This document shows, in pieces, positions 45,840 through 57,108 of a DNA stretch of 64,000 bases. Source of the stretch: Elmis aenea (taxonomy: Eukaryota; Arthropoda; Insecta; Coleoptera; Elmidae); assembly GCA_947652605.1 (NCBI GenBank), contig OX393576.1, positions 52,986,966 to 53,050,965 on the forward strand, written 5' to 3'. The notes beneath the pieces were generated by a model. That model searched no databases. It was not told the DNA's origin and saw only the letters and a list, made by a program, of their open reading frames with translations. Each line of letters begins with the position of its first letter. The stretch's first letter is position 1. The position numbers and the translations under genes were made by a program.

Positions 45840-46720
45840 ATATTGCGAAAAACTCCTGCACGTAATTCCTATCATGTTGAAATTAAGATTTTTTATAAAA
45901 TGTTTTCTGAAAACGTCTTCCTCCGGAGTCACACCTCCTAAAAAGAACGCCAGAATTTAGTTTCAATTTTATTACTCAAATTTGGAGAAATGTAGTAGAA
46001 TTACATTTGGTAAATGTTTTTTACCTTATAAAAGATTTCCGATAGTAATACTTTCAATGATCTCCTACCTTTACAAGGGGCTGAAAAATGCAACCCCTGT
46101 TAGTTTTTCTATCAGAAAATTTTGCAATGAAAAGTTTCTTTTGAAACCTTTATTTAGTAAGATTTTTTTTAAATTCCTTAATTATTTCCACAAAACCTAC
46201 AGTTTTTGAGTAAAATATAAAATAATTTAACATGCACCACCAAATAAACACGAAAACACTTGAGTAAACAATATGCACAAACCATGGTAACCACCAAAAT
46301 TAATCATTTTATTTTAAAATATTTTTTGATAGTACATGTTCACTTATTTTATTTTTTACTCAAAAACTGTTGGTTTTGTGGAAAAAATTAAAGAATTAAA
46401 AAGGTTCTAAGCAAATAAAGCTTTTAAAAAAACACTCTTAATTGCTAAATTTCTACCCTCCAAAATGTTCTAATAAAAAAATCAACAGGAGTCACACATT
46501 TAAGATGTTTGAAAATATTTTTACAAGTAAAAACATTTACCCAAAGTTTTTCTACATTTATCCAAATTTGAGAAAAAAATTAAAACCTACTTTCACCGTT
46601 TCTCGTCATGGGGATATAACTGCGAAAGAAGACGTTTAAGGAAAACAAATAAGATGAAAGCCCTCCCTTAATTTTTGATAAGGAATTACCTCCTGAAGTT
46701 TATCGCAATATTTATATATC
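45840..46720. mobile_element. Old foldback element, second copy of the 4801-6357 family
   Basis: The arms match the element at 4801-6357 in order and orientation: AAACGTCTTCCTCCGGAGT opposite ACTGCGAAAGAAGACGTTT, the GGGGCTGAAAAATGCAACCC block, TTTCTATCAGAA, and a terminal TTAATTTTTGATAAGG. It lacks the inner CAATTCACCGAA foldback element and so shows the unoccupied state. It is heavily diverged and its ends are approximate. Confidence 0.75.
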
Positions 46721-47081
46721 ACCCAAAAATTCAAACTACAAAAAAAGGAATTTAAAAAAGATGTATTTAGCTAATTTCTAAGTTTATACAAAAAGAACCT
46801 GACAAAATCTAAAGGAAATTGGGGGTATTATGGCGCAATATCTATGAGCTCGTGTAAAGGCGAGTGGATACCATTTCCACAAACCAAAGCAGCACAATCC
46901 GTCACCACAGCATCTTCGTCGCTTGATGACGTATTTATTTACAAAACCCAAACCCTTGGCAAACTGTTCAGTATGTCCCAAGAGCTGTTGAAATACTCAA
47001 TAATTTTTTGGTGTAGACGTTTTGCTAATGATAAGCTCTCGAACGTTTCGCGAAATTCTGATTTTGGTCTGTACGCGGCTT

Positions 47082-47748
47082 TAGCCGATGGAATTTAGCA
47101 TTAAATTATAAACTAATAATTTATTTTTCGTATTATGTAATGGGACACATTTTACTATACAATAGTAATATTAACTGTACTACAAAAAACTTGGGCACTT
47201 CAACAAAGCAATAAGTTCTTAATTGAATAAACTGGCATAGGGACAGCAAAATTGGAAATCTTGTTATTGTAACAACATTTTTACAACCAGCGCAGTAACA
47301 CAATTTTAAATAAACTGCAATAAATCAAAGAATTCTCTAGTGATGGAACGGAAGAATGTTTATGTTTCGGCTTCTTATTAAAGTAAGTAAATATATTTCG
47401 TCGTAAAACGTTAAATTGCATGAGGGTTCAATTCAACAATGCTCTTGGGTGAGATGAAGTAATATCTCAACAACGATATTAATTTTTAATGCAAATTTAC
47501 AATACAGTACGAGGTTTTCTGGCATTTAAAAGATGTTAAACGTAGTAAATTTAGCTTTTTGGTTCTATTCTACTTAATCTATGATGATGGTGAAACTACT
47601 TTTAGCGATGCACAAATTACGATGATAAATTACAGCGTTATAGTTCCTTGCATTTTTTCATATTTTGTATAGAAAGTTAATACTTTATAGTTTATAGAAT
47701 GCACAGGGTTCTCCAAGCGTACAATTTTAATAAAAAAAGAACTTGGTT
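47082..47748. other. AT-rich non-coding DNA
   Basis: Nothing recognised. The segment ends at the target duplication of the I-type retrotransposon. Confidence 0.5.
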
Positions 47749-47908
47749 AAAAGATGCTTTAGGACTGATCTGGTTGTCACAGTGAGTGGATGCATGTGGT
47801 TACAGCTAAAATCATTGATTACAACTTACCTAACGGTAAGTGACAATTATTTTGAAAGTATTTATATAAATCCACCGTGACAATAAAATCAACAAAGTAT
47901 ATGCGATA

Positions 47909-48934
47909 ATGGAGCCGTATAACAGGCGAAGAAGAACTTTGACTCTTAACCTTGGAGAAATAAAAGATAAAATAACAGCAGTAGATATACACAATTTCTT
48001 GTTTGAACAATTTAATCTCGATGTAGAACATTTAGAGGCCATTGAAATCATTGGCTATAAAGTCTATATAAAATTTAAGCAACAATCAAAAATCGACGAA
48101 ATCTTAGATGAACATGGTGATAGCACTAATTTTAGACACAAAAACGGCGAAACATACTCAGTTCGGCTAATAAATGAAGATGCCGAGACCCTAGTTAGAG
48201 TACATGGCATACCTATACACATGCCGAACGAAGAAATTAGTAGAGCAATGCAAGTGTATGGACAAGTACTTAACATAAAAAATGAGACATGGGGTAAACA
48301 CCTAAAATTTCCAATACCAAACGGCATCAGACAAATAAGAATGAAACTCAATCAAGCTATTCCGTCTTACGTAACGATTTTTGGAAGGAAAACCTGGGTC
48401 ACCTACAACGGACAAAAAAAAACATGCAAGATATGCAGCAGCCTAGATCATCTACTCGGAGAATGTCCGTCGTATACACCAACACGAAACAGAGAGACAC
48501 CTTCGGCCTTATCAGCACTTGAAAAGAGTGACCACCAAATTGTACAAACGAACCAGTCCAATAAACCCACATATGCCAGCAAATTACTCAGCAACAATGT
48601 AGAGAGGGAGGATGCTGAGAGCATCATAGAGAAAAGTTCTACTAATATAGTAGGCACCAACGATCCTAAAACAACTAAAACAAACAAGGCACAGCTCAAT
48701 GATGTTACAACAACCAAAAACCTAAACGTCACTGATACCACTGACAAGGAAAACAAAGGGAAAAAAAGGAAAAACTCACAAGAAAAAATAAAAGGCAATA
48801 TCCCAAAAATTTACGTGCAAGAGGGTGGTGAATCGGACGAATCAGAGCCTGGCAAGGAGAGTGACTTCCACATACCGTCTATCGAAAGCCCGATATCAGA
48901 CCAAAATGTAGGGTCAGAAAGATCTTTTTACTAG
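47909..48934 (+). CDS. I-type ORF1, RNA-binding gag-like protein
   Basis: An uninterrupted 341-codon frame starts at ATG 47909. Residues about 10-150 form an RRM/PRE-like region (TLTLNLGEIKDKITAVDIHN, and RVHGIPIHMPNEEISRAM). A zinc knuckle CKICSSLDHLLGEC (Cx2Cx4Hx4C) follows near residues 173-186. The C-terminal half is charged and Ser/Thr/Asn-rich with KGKKRKNS and an acidic GGESDESEPGKES tail. ORF1 proteins of this class bind element RNA as chaperone and nuclear-targeting partner. It is followed after 29 bases by ORF2. The frame is intact, so the protein could still be made if the element is transcribed. Confidence 0.9.
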   Translation: MEPYNRRRRTLTLNLGEIKDKITAVDIHNFLFEQFNLDVEHLEAIEIIGYKVYIKFKQQSKIDEILDEHGDSTNFRHKNGETYSVRLINEDAETLVRVHGIPIHMPNEEISRAMQVYGQVLNIKNETWGKHLKFPIPNGIRQIRMKLNQAIPSYVTIFGRKTWVTYNGQKKTCKICSSLDHLLGECPSYTPTRNRETPSALSALEKSDHQIVQTNQSNKPTYASKLLSNNVEREDAESIIEKSSTNIVGTNDPKTTKTNKAQLNDVTTTKNLNVTDTTDKENKGKKRKNSQEKIKGNIPKIYVQEGGESDESEPGKESDFHIPSIESPISDQNVGSERSFY

Positions 48935-48963
48935 AAATTTTTTTTTTAAATAAACCAAGCAAA

Positions 48964-51900
48964 ATGAATACTGACAATAAATTCTCAATAATACAATGGA
49001 ACTGCAACGGTATACAAGCTCACCGAGGGGAATTGCAAATGGTCATAGCGGAACATAGACCGTCTGTAGTATGCATACAAGAAACAAGACTAAAAATTAA
49101 CAAACCCTTCAGTCTACCGAATCACGTCTGCTACAGGAAAGACAGAGGTTGTGGGGGAAACGCTAGTGGAGGCGTCGCCATTTTAACAAATAGCAAATTA
49201 CATACGGATACAATAAACTAGAAGCAATAGCCATTTCAACATTACTACCAACGACCCAAAAAACAACAATCTGTTGCATCTACATTCCCCCTAATAAAAA
49301 CTTGACGTACAAAGAATTGAAAGAACTCATTGACCAATTACCCCCTCCGTATTTAATACTGGGAGACTTTAACAGCCACAATGTAATATGGGGATCGGAC
49401 TATACCAACAGCAGAGGAAGAGTTATAGAAAAAATCCTAGATGACGACATAATACTACTCAATGATGACCGACCCACTCATTTCTGCTCGGCGTCAGGCG
49501 GGTTCTCAAATATTGACCTATCGATGTGTAATGCGACAGTGGCACCATACCTAACATGGGAGACACTACAAAACCTATATGGCAGCGACCATTTCCCAAT
49601 CATGATCACACTTCCTGAAGAATTTACTACTACAAATATCTTAACAAAATGGAATCTGAGAAAAGCCAATTGGGCCCTATTCTCTACACTGGCAAAACTA
49701 AACAAATCTCACATAGAAGCAAACTCAAATATCGACAAAACCCTAAGAAGCCTTATAAATACTATAAATAAGGCAGCACACGTTGCTATTGGGATAACAA
49801 AAAAAACAACGAGAAAGAAAACCACACCTTGGTGGAATGAGAAAAACAAACCCAAATAACTACCGCCCCATAGCCATGTCGAATGTGCTTAGTAAACTTC
49901 TCCAAAAAATAGTAACAAAGCGGCTAATGTGGTATCTGGAACATCAAAACATCCTTTCAGACACTCAAGCTGGTTTTCGAAAATCCAGATCCACTATGGA
50001 CCATCTTGTAACCCTAGAAGGGGAAATACAAAGCAGCTTCAAAGAGAAAGAGCATCTAATAGCTGTGTTCTTCGACCTACAAAAAGCATATGATATGACA
50101 TGGAAGCACCAAATACTAACAACAATGAAAGATATTAAACTGGACGGCCACATACTAAAATATACTAAAAACTTTCTCTACGACAGGAAATTCAAAATTA
50201 AAGTAAACAATTGCCTATCAAAAGAACTTCCCCAACAAAACGGCATTCCCCAAGGGGAAATCCTAAGTGTTACCCTATTCCTTTTAGCCATTAACAAACT
50301 ACCATCCCACACCACCAACCAAACCAAATCATGCCTATTCGCGGATGATTTCGTAATATACTGCAGAAACAAAAACATGAACGCTGTAAAACAAAAAATC
50401 CAACAAACCTTAAATAATCTGACAGAATGGAGTAACGTAACAGGTTTTCAATTCTCCGAAACAAAAACAAAAGCAATGCATTTTTACCGTACACCCCTAA
50501 ATACATACAACCCCATACTCTTATTAAACGATTCGCCAATAGACTTTGTCAACGAAATTAGGTTTCTTGGTATGGTAATTGACAAAAAAATGACATGGAG
50601 ACCACATATACAACAGCTAAAAAAGGATTGCCAACAACGTCTAAATATATTAAAAATGTTAGGACATCAGACATGGGGAGCAGACAGCGAAACAATCATT
50701 AAAATATACCAAGCCCTCATAAGATCAAAAATAGACTACGGTAGTATAATCTACAGCACTGCAAAGAAGTCCATTATCAAAATAATTGAACCAACGCAAA
50801 ACACCGCGCTAAGAATAGCTACTGGGGCCTTTCGAACCAGCCCCATAGACAGCCTGCTAGCTGAGTCTGGTCAACTACCGTTAAAATATAGAAGATCCCA
50901 ACTTTTACTTAAATATGTGACAAATGTAGCCAAAAATCCAAACAACAATGCCTATCCCAATATATTCCAAAATACCCCTACCTACGCCCCACAAAACTCA
51001 ACCCCACTACAAAAGAAAATCTGCAATGACCTAGATAAACTAAATATACAATTACCACCACAAATTGAACAGAACTACACGTACAACATTCCACCATGGA
51101 CAATAAGAAAACCCAAAATAAATTTGAAACTAGCTTATCTAAATAGAGAAAATACCCATCCAACCATATACATTCACGAGTTCAATAAATTAATAACACA
51201 GTACCAAAACTTTACAAAAATATATACGGATGGCTCAGAAATAAATAAAAACACAGGAGCAGCCATAATATTCGACAAAACCAGCTACACATATCACCTA
51301 CCACCTCTAACAAGTAATAACACAGCCGAAAGCTTTGCCATCCTAAAAGCAACGGAGAAAATAAAAGAAAGAGGCGGCACAAAGTACATCATACTAACGG
51401 ACTCTCTAAACACGGTCAAAAACATACAGACAATATACACAAGTAGCAAAATCATTCAAAAGATCCAGGATAATATCCATCAAATTTTAAACTCCAACAT
51501 CGATATAACTATCATGTGGGTCCCTGCCCATATGGGAATCATAGGAAATGAACAAGCAGACCAAGAGGCTAAAAAAGCAACAACAAAAGAAGATATAGAA
51601 AACATCCCCATACCAGCTTCAGACATTACATCAATAATTAAAATCAAAACAAAGCTCTCGTGGAATACGGACTGGTATAACACTGAAAACAACAAACTAA
51701 GAGAAATAAAAGAAAATACCGAAAAGAGAATAAAATACTTCAACCGAAAGGACGAAACAATAATCACTCGACTAAGAATAGGACATACAAGGCTAACACA
51801 TACACATCTACTAAATGGAACGAACCCGGACCTTTGCGAAAACTGTGCGCTTCCCCTTACGGTCAAACATATCCTGATGGACTGCCCAAAGTACGAGGAT

Positions 51901-52017
51901 GAAAGGAAAATACAGCTAATAGCGGGTACCTTTGGATCAGCTTTAAAGGACACAAAGGAGAACCTAAAGAAAACAATCGATTTTTTAAAACAAATAAAAA
52001 TGTATAACAAGATCTAA
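48964..52017 (+). pseudogene. I-type ORF2, endonuclease-RT-RNase H, frameshifted and internally deleted
   Basis: The endonuclease begins at ATG 48964 (IQWNCNGIQAHRGEL, CIQETRLK). A frameshift near 49205 is followed by frame 49302-49859 with LILGDFNSHNVIWGS and YGSDHFPIMITL. Near 49845-49857 the frame jumps from TTPWWNEKNK to NPNNYRPIAMSN, so the linker and first RT blocks (roughly 150-200 residues) are missing and the frame changes. The RT palm remains: FFDLQKAYDMTW, GIPQGEILS and catalytic FADD at about 50338. RNase H is complete (YTDGS at 51220, TAESF, LTDSLN, WVPAHMG, NEQADQEA), with a C-terminal CENC...H...C knuckle. The 726-codon RT/RNase H frame is long, but the protein cannot be functional. 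Confidence 0.93.
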
Positions 52018-52095
52018 TATAGGCAACTGACACTAATAACCTGAGCTGTTGAAGTGTCAATAAACCACAAATAAAAAAAAAAAAAAGATGCTTTA

Positions 52096-52639
52096 TCTAT
52101 TGTATAATAGGTAATTATCGTTGGATACGTTATCATAAAGCATTAAAAATTAATGTACATAAAGTGATATAATCAATCAACGAAATCATATAGTACAAAT
52201 AATCGTTTCATCAAGTTCGTTTTGTTGTTTCATATAATTTTTTAGTTAATATTTATTGCTGCATAAAAATGAAATAGTATTTAATTGGAAACAAATTTAA
52301 TAAAGTCTTTAATTAACTTCGTAACTGCCACGAGCTTTGTACAAACAGCAATAAACGATAAAGTTAATTTTGCTAAGTGTACACAGGGATAAAAGTAAAA
52401 TTCAACAAATTACGTTGGCGATATAAGGTCTATAGACTTTGGATTAACGTCAGCAAATACCACTGTTTTTAGTAAGTTTAAATGTAGGATACTTAACCAA
52501 TAAACATTTTAATTTAAACGGATCTAGAACAGTTTTTTGTTTTACATTGTGAAGCAATGTGCAGTAAAAGCAAACATTATTTTCAGGATTTCTGGGGCAG
52601 CTATATTAACAATTTAATTGGCCCAAGCGAAATAAAACA
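52096..52639. other. AT-rich non-coding DNA
   Basis: Nothing recognised after the I-type element. Confidence 0.5.
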
Positions 52640-52815
52640 TTTATCAAAATTCACTATAACTTCTTTATTTATTAAAATAGAAAAATATCTTACAAATTTT
52701 TTTTATGCACATTTTTATTCTTAATTTAAAAATTGAATTATTTTTTAGCGACCTTGACTTTTGAGATATGTAGCAAATTTATATTTTTTTAAACAGAAAC
52801 CCTAGTTGGCCATGA
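52640..52815 (-). repeat. Fragment of the TACAGGGTGGACC foldback family
   Basis: In reverse complement this segment aligns with 29135-29300, the left arm of the element at 28951-29952. Shared landmarks are TGGTCAACTACGGTTTCT versus GGCCAACTAGGGTTTCTG, and TATCTCAAAAGTCAAG. No terminus is visible. Confidence 0.6.
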
Positions 52816-52930
52816 CTTTATATGAGAGAGCATTTTTTGTTAGCCAGTTACAAATTTTAAAAACAAAACATTTCACTTGCATTGCTATTATTTCTATTAC
52901 AAGCGTAGTAACAGAAAAGCATGGCGTTTT

Positions 52931-53637
52931 TTCTTCATTAGAAAACATTGTTTTTGAAATTTACAATAAACTCAATCAAAATTTTGATCAACACGAGAGA
53001 GAGAGAGATTTATACGTATAACAAACAATAAATTTTATTTGACAAACTCTGAGGTTTTGTTTTTAAAATTTGTAACTGGCTAATAACTGCTACACTAACG
53101 ATAAGAGACAACTCTTAAATGTCACATCGAAAAAAAAAGAACATCAACACGGGATAACTCCCATCTATTAGTAGGCAGTGAACATGTAAAATGATTTTTG
53201 CTTATTTAAAGAAAAACTACAAGAGAAAAGCATAACAAACCTTATATCATTGAAACGAGAAAAAAATAACCTTTTTAATAAGACCACAGCCAACTATGAC
53301 TTCCATTTAAAAAAATGCAAGTTTGTGCTACAACTCGGAAATCGAGAGTGCTATGAAAATTTCGTTAACATATTTAAAATCTACGTAAAAATATCTATAA
53401 AAGCCAATTTTTATTTTTGTTCTAGCTCATATGGTTACGGAATTATTCGAGTTCGAAAAAATCGACTTTTTTCAGTTTTTTCAAAATATTTCGAAAAGTT
53501 GAGGACGTACGTCAAATTTGAAAATGGCACCAGATTTCCCTTTAAATTCTGCACAAATTTGCTAATTTTAACGTTTCTGTAGCTTTAATATTAACGGAGT
53601 TACCCATACAACAGGTTAGAAAAACGGGCACCCTGTA
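52931..53637. repeat. Dispersed repeat ending GGGCACCCTGTA, copy 2, uninterrupted
   Basis: This copy matches 18194-18287 joined to 19759-20372 and lacks the PIF-like insertion, giving the empty target site CGTATAACAAAC near 53015. On its left, GTTAGCCAGTTACAAATTTT (about 52839) is the complement of a block at about 53065, so the repeat was originally palindromic. The open frame 53250-53582 is not a gene: in the other copy the same stretch is frame-broken. Confidence 0.85.
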
Positions 53638-56600
53638 TACTATGAATACATGGCAATCTTACATTTTTTAAATTAAAAGTAATAGTTGGATGAGTAATGA
53701 TTACAGCTCTTATTTCAAACTAGCTTTTAATAACTTCCTGACCCATTTAAAATTTTCATAGAGACTATTATTCTACCATAATATGCAACGCGTTATAGAA
53801 TACACAATTTTGTGGTCGGTTATGCAAAGATTTTACGATGCTTCGCCATAAATGATTTATCGCTTCATGTTCACGGTTTATATTATTCGTAAATTAGTCA
53901 ATTTGAGTTAATTACAGCTGTAAACAGACAACAATATAAGTCCTTGCGAACTCCATTAGGTTGAACAAAAAGGTTACGATACGATGCCTTGTGTCAGATA
54001 AAAATAACACAAATATAAGTTTTTCGTGATGATAGTAGCTAAAAATACAATGTTAGTTCATTCGATTATCATATTGTTGTATAGGTAGTAACTTTTTTGT
54101 ACTGATGAATTACAACAATAAATGGAGTGTACTGATTAAGGATAATTTATTTTCCATGTTATTTAATTATGTAACATTGTTGTGATCTTAAAATAGGTTT
54201 CATAAGTTCTTCACCAATAAAATGTTTCACTTTTATTAATTATGAGAAAAGTAACATGCAAATTCTTTTTATTTCATTCTCATCACACAAAAGAGTTTTA
54301 AACTTTGGCTAAATTATTTATTAGTAACAAAACACTTGTCTCATTAAAATTATGCAAAGCAGGGCGTATGATTTTGCAGTTTCATAACTTAAATGTTGTT
54401 GCAAATGTACTGTTAAATTAATTTTATTATTGTTAAGTAAGCTATATGTTTTCAATGACAATGAAGAAAGTAAAATGAAAGTATCTAGATTGACACCGTC
54501 TATATTATAAATATAGCCTTGTCTATTTTCATTAGGTTAACAATTCATATTGTTTTCAGTAATTTAAAAGGTTGTTCAGAACCTGTCTAGTTAATTTTAG
54601 GTAGGCCTGATCTATAAATAGATAAACTTGAAATCTAATAACAAGACAATAATAAATATACAATCAATTCATTTAATATCCTGGTTTAATAAATGACGTA
54701 TTTTATTCAACCATTTGCCTTTGCCAAAATTTTGAAACAACTTTTAAAGCGAAGTATTATTTGATGTAAAACAAATTGTGAAAATTATTTAACATGACTA
54801 TGTTTCATTAAAATTTTTAAATGTTTTTCTAGCCAACTAATTGCTGCATCGGCATCGGTCTAAATAAGTTGTATTTTGCAGACTTCAAATGTGGTGACTA
54901 CAGCGCATAAGGAGGAACTTCATGATGGTTTTTTGTGGTGATTGAACGAAATATGGTGGAATATTGCCATAAAGCAAAATTACTTTAGTTACATAGCATA
55001 ACCTTTTTTATCACCTAATCTCCGATGCTGTACATTTAATTGCAAATAAATACTACTTTTTATACGCCCGCCACTGAAAGACTGATTTTCTAACTGTCAA
55101 CCCGTGACAGAAACTTGACGTTTGCCGATGAGCATGTGAAAAAATTTCATTGCCGCTCTAGAGCGGAAAGTAAGTCTACTGGATAGGTTAAATAAATAAA
55201 CTTCACAAGATTTCATAAATGTACTTATTACCTTACAAAAAATAGTAAGCAAAACAAGTTTCATTGTGATTTTTTTATCTTTAAATAGTTCCTATTGCTT
55301 AATCATTGTGAATAGTTTCAATCGTATTACAACCAAACAACTGACAGCAAGCGCCCACAGATTGTCAAGAGTAGTGTACGAAATTTCGAAAAATTGGTGA
55401 AAAATCAGTCTTTCAATACCTGACGGCTAACGCTGCAACTTGTGCGTTCAAGCACAAAAGTGTCACTTTCCGCTCTTAATACAAAATGTACTATTATAAA
55501 TTATAATGCTGGAGACTCATAAATATCTATCATACTTATAAAACTACGTTGATCAAGAATTATTTTAAACAATACATAACTTTATTGAGAGGTGGATTTT
55601 AATCTTCACACTCACTAAAATTTTGTATTGTCTTTTTTAATTGTTAATCGGTAGTTTGATTTAGCCAAAATAGGGTCGAGGTGAAAATTATTGCGCGTAT
55701 TTTCAAATCAACAATATTCGATTTGTAAAACTGATAAATCTTATAAGCATATCAAACTGCATTAATTAAGTAGCGTGGTGTCAATATTTTCATTCCAAAC
55801 GGAAACTTTTTAAGTGATATTCCGGGCAATTCGCAGCTGGTGTGAGATTTGAAAGTAGACAGAATAAACATGTCAATAACAGATTAAATAGTGTTGCAAA
55901 CGTTTGGCATTTGCGAATAAAAGAATAATAAATACAGGCGATGAATGAAAGATGAGATTTAGAAATGTGCCACATACATACATCTGTGAAATGCTTACAG
56001 TAATGTATTGATGCTGAAAATAAAGTAAAAACAAATTTTGAAGGCATTACAATAATGTAGCCAACCTCAAGTGTATCATTCACACTTATTTACTACTTGT
56101 AAATTATATCACTTATCAAAATAATTTTAATATTCAACCTGTTATGGTCAATAATATTACAACATGAAAATTTGTAACCGAGGTCTCAGGTTGGTATGAG
56201 CGTATCTCCCATGTAAATATTCTGTTGCTGTATCTTGTTAACACTCAAACTCAACCATTTTATCATCTTAATATGTTATGCAGTTCAGCAGCATCACTGT
56301 CAGCACTCATAAGTATGTACACACTGAGAAAACTCTCTTTACATAACTGTGTTGCATTGGGAGAGCTATTTGTACTTCATGTCTGTGTATTTAAGAAAGC
56401 TCTTCAAAATGTACCTACACACCAATGCATTTTTATGATAATATAGAATGGTGTAGTTCCCTTTAAAACTATTAACATGTACTTCTAACATTTTGTTTGG
56501 ATGATACTTACAAGTCGTTAGGCAGTTAAAAGTCAAAATATTTCACAGATAAACAAGATTTTTCATATTAAATTGCTTTAGTTTTAATTGCATTAGTTTG

Positions 56601-56661
56601 GTTTAATAATACATATACAGGCTAATCAAAATTTTAAAAAAAAATCCGAACAAACCTTATG
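53638..56661. other. AT-rich non-coding DNA with a small inverted-repeat patch
   Basis: About 3 kb without a recognised gene. Near 55072-55480, ACTGAAAGACTGATTTTC faces GAAAAATCAGTCTTTCAA, and GAGCGGAAAGT (about 55156) faces ACTTTCCGCTC (about 55467). These could be the arms of an eroded MITE. Open frames at 55790-56083 and 56225-56446 show no family resemblance. Confidence 0.4.
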
Positions 56662-57108
56662 AAGTAATCCCTTTATTTACCCTGGTAAAAAAAACAACGC
56701 GTAAATGGAGCCATGGAAGGCATGTTTTAAATAGGGATTTGTTCCATATTCTCAAATATGTTACCCTCACCCTCTCTGAACTAAAAAATAATACTTTTTT
56801 AAATTTTTTATTTATACGTCCATATACGTTCATTTATTAACCAGCGTTACTTTAGCAATAAAAATTGGAAATATTAAATAACTCCGTTAAAAACAGAGAT
56901 AAAAACTTCGAATTTAAAGAATGATACGAATTCATAACATCTAAATGCCTATAACAGTAAAAAATATTTGCGGCGGAGGTCAAATGCCAGATTTGAACGG
57001 AAGACCGTGCCACATTCAAATAGTAGTAGTAGATAACTAAAAAAGAAATTTCAACCGCGTTAAAGTGAATTCGCGTAAATGGAGACCGCGTTAATGGAGG
57101 GATTACTG
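56662..57108. mobile_element. Tigger/pogo-like MITE
   Basis: The left end AAGTAATCCCTTTATTTACC faces the complement of CAGTAATCCCTCCATTAACG. Internal GCGTAAATGGAG and CGCGTTAATGGAGG motifs recur. CAGTAATCCCTC(C/G)ATTAACGCG-like termini are known from Tigger/pogo-type elements. The termini are diverged, no TA duplication is evident, and there is no coding sequence. Confidence 0.55.

Larger units (their letters stand above)
45360..47081. mobile_element. Composite TA-flanked element with GTACAGAC ends
   Basis: The left end AGATCGTGTACAGACTAAA and the complement of the right end (AAGCCGCGTACAGACCAAA) are similar and equally spaced from flanking TA dinucleotides (45358-45359 and 47082-47083). TCGCGA-containing subterminal sequence is present on both sides and is dense on the left (45380-45480). 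The interior holds a hAT-like end (45641) and a foldback copy (45840-46720), so this would be an old element with later insertions. The open frame 46844-47098 runs across the right end and is not a gene. Superfamily is uncertain (a TA target could be ISL2EU or Tc1/mariner). Confidence 0.5.
47762..52082 (+). mobile_element. I-clade non-LTR retrotransposon, nearly full length
   Basis: A 13-bp direct repeat AAAAGATGCTTTA lies at 47749-47761 and 52083-52095. The element starts GGACTGATCTGG, has a leader of about 150 bp, ORF1, ORF2 (endonuclease, RT, RNase H), a short 3' untranslated region with AATAAA signals near 52060-52075, and an A-rich tail. The RNase H domain places it in the I group rather than Jockey. 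An intact 5' end plus target duplication means insertion was complete; the deletion in ORF2 came later, or the element was mobilised in trans. Confidence 0.92.

Noticed and set aside
46844..47098. 84-codon open frame (and its minus-strand partner at 46784-46981)
   Set aside because: It crosses the right end of a probable element and has no recognisable family.
53250..53582. 110-codon open frame in the dispersed repeat
   Set aside because: The sister copy at 19980-20320 is broken in the same region, so the frame is not conserved.
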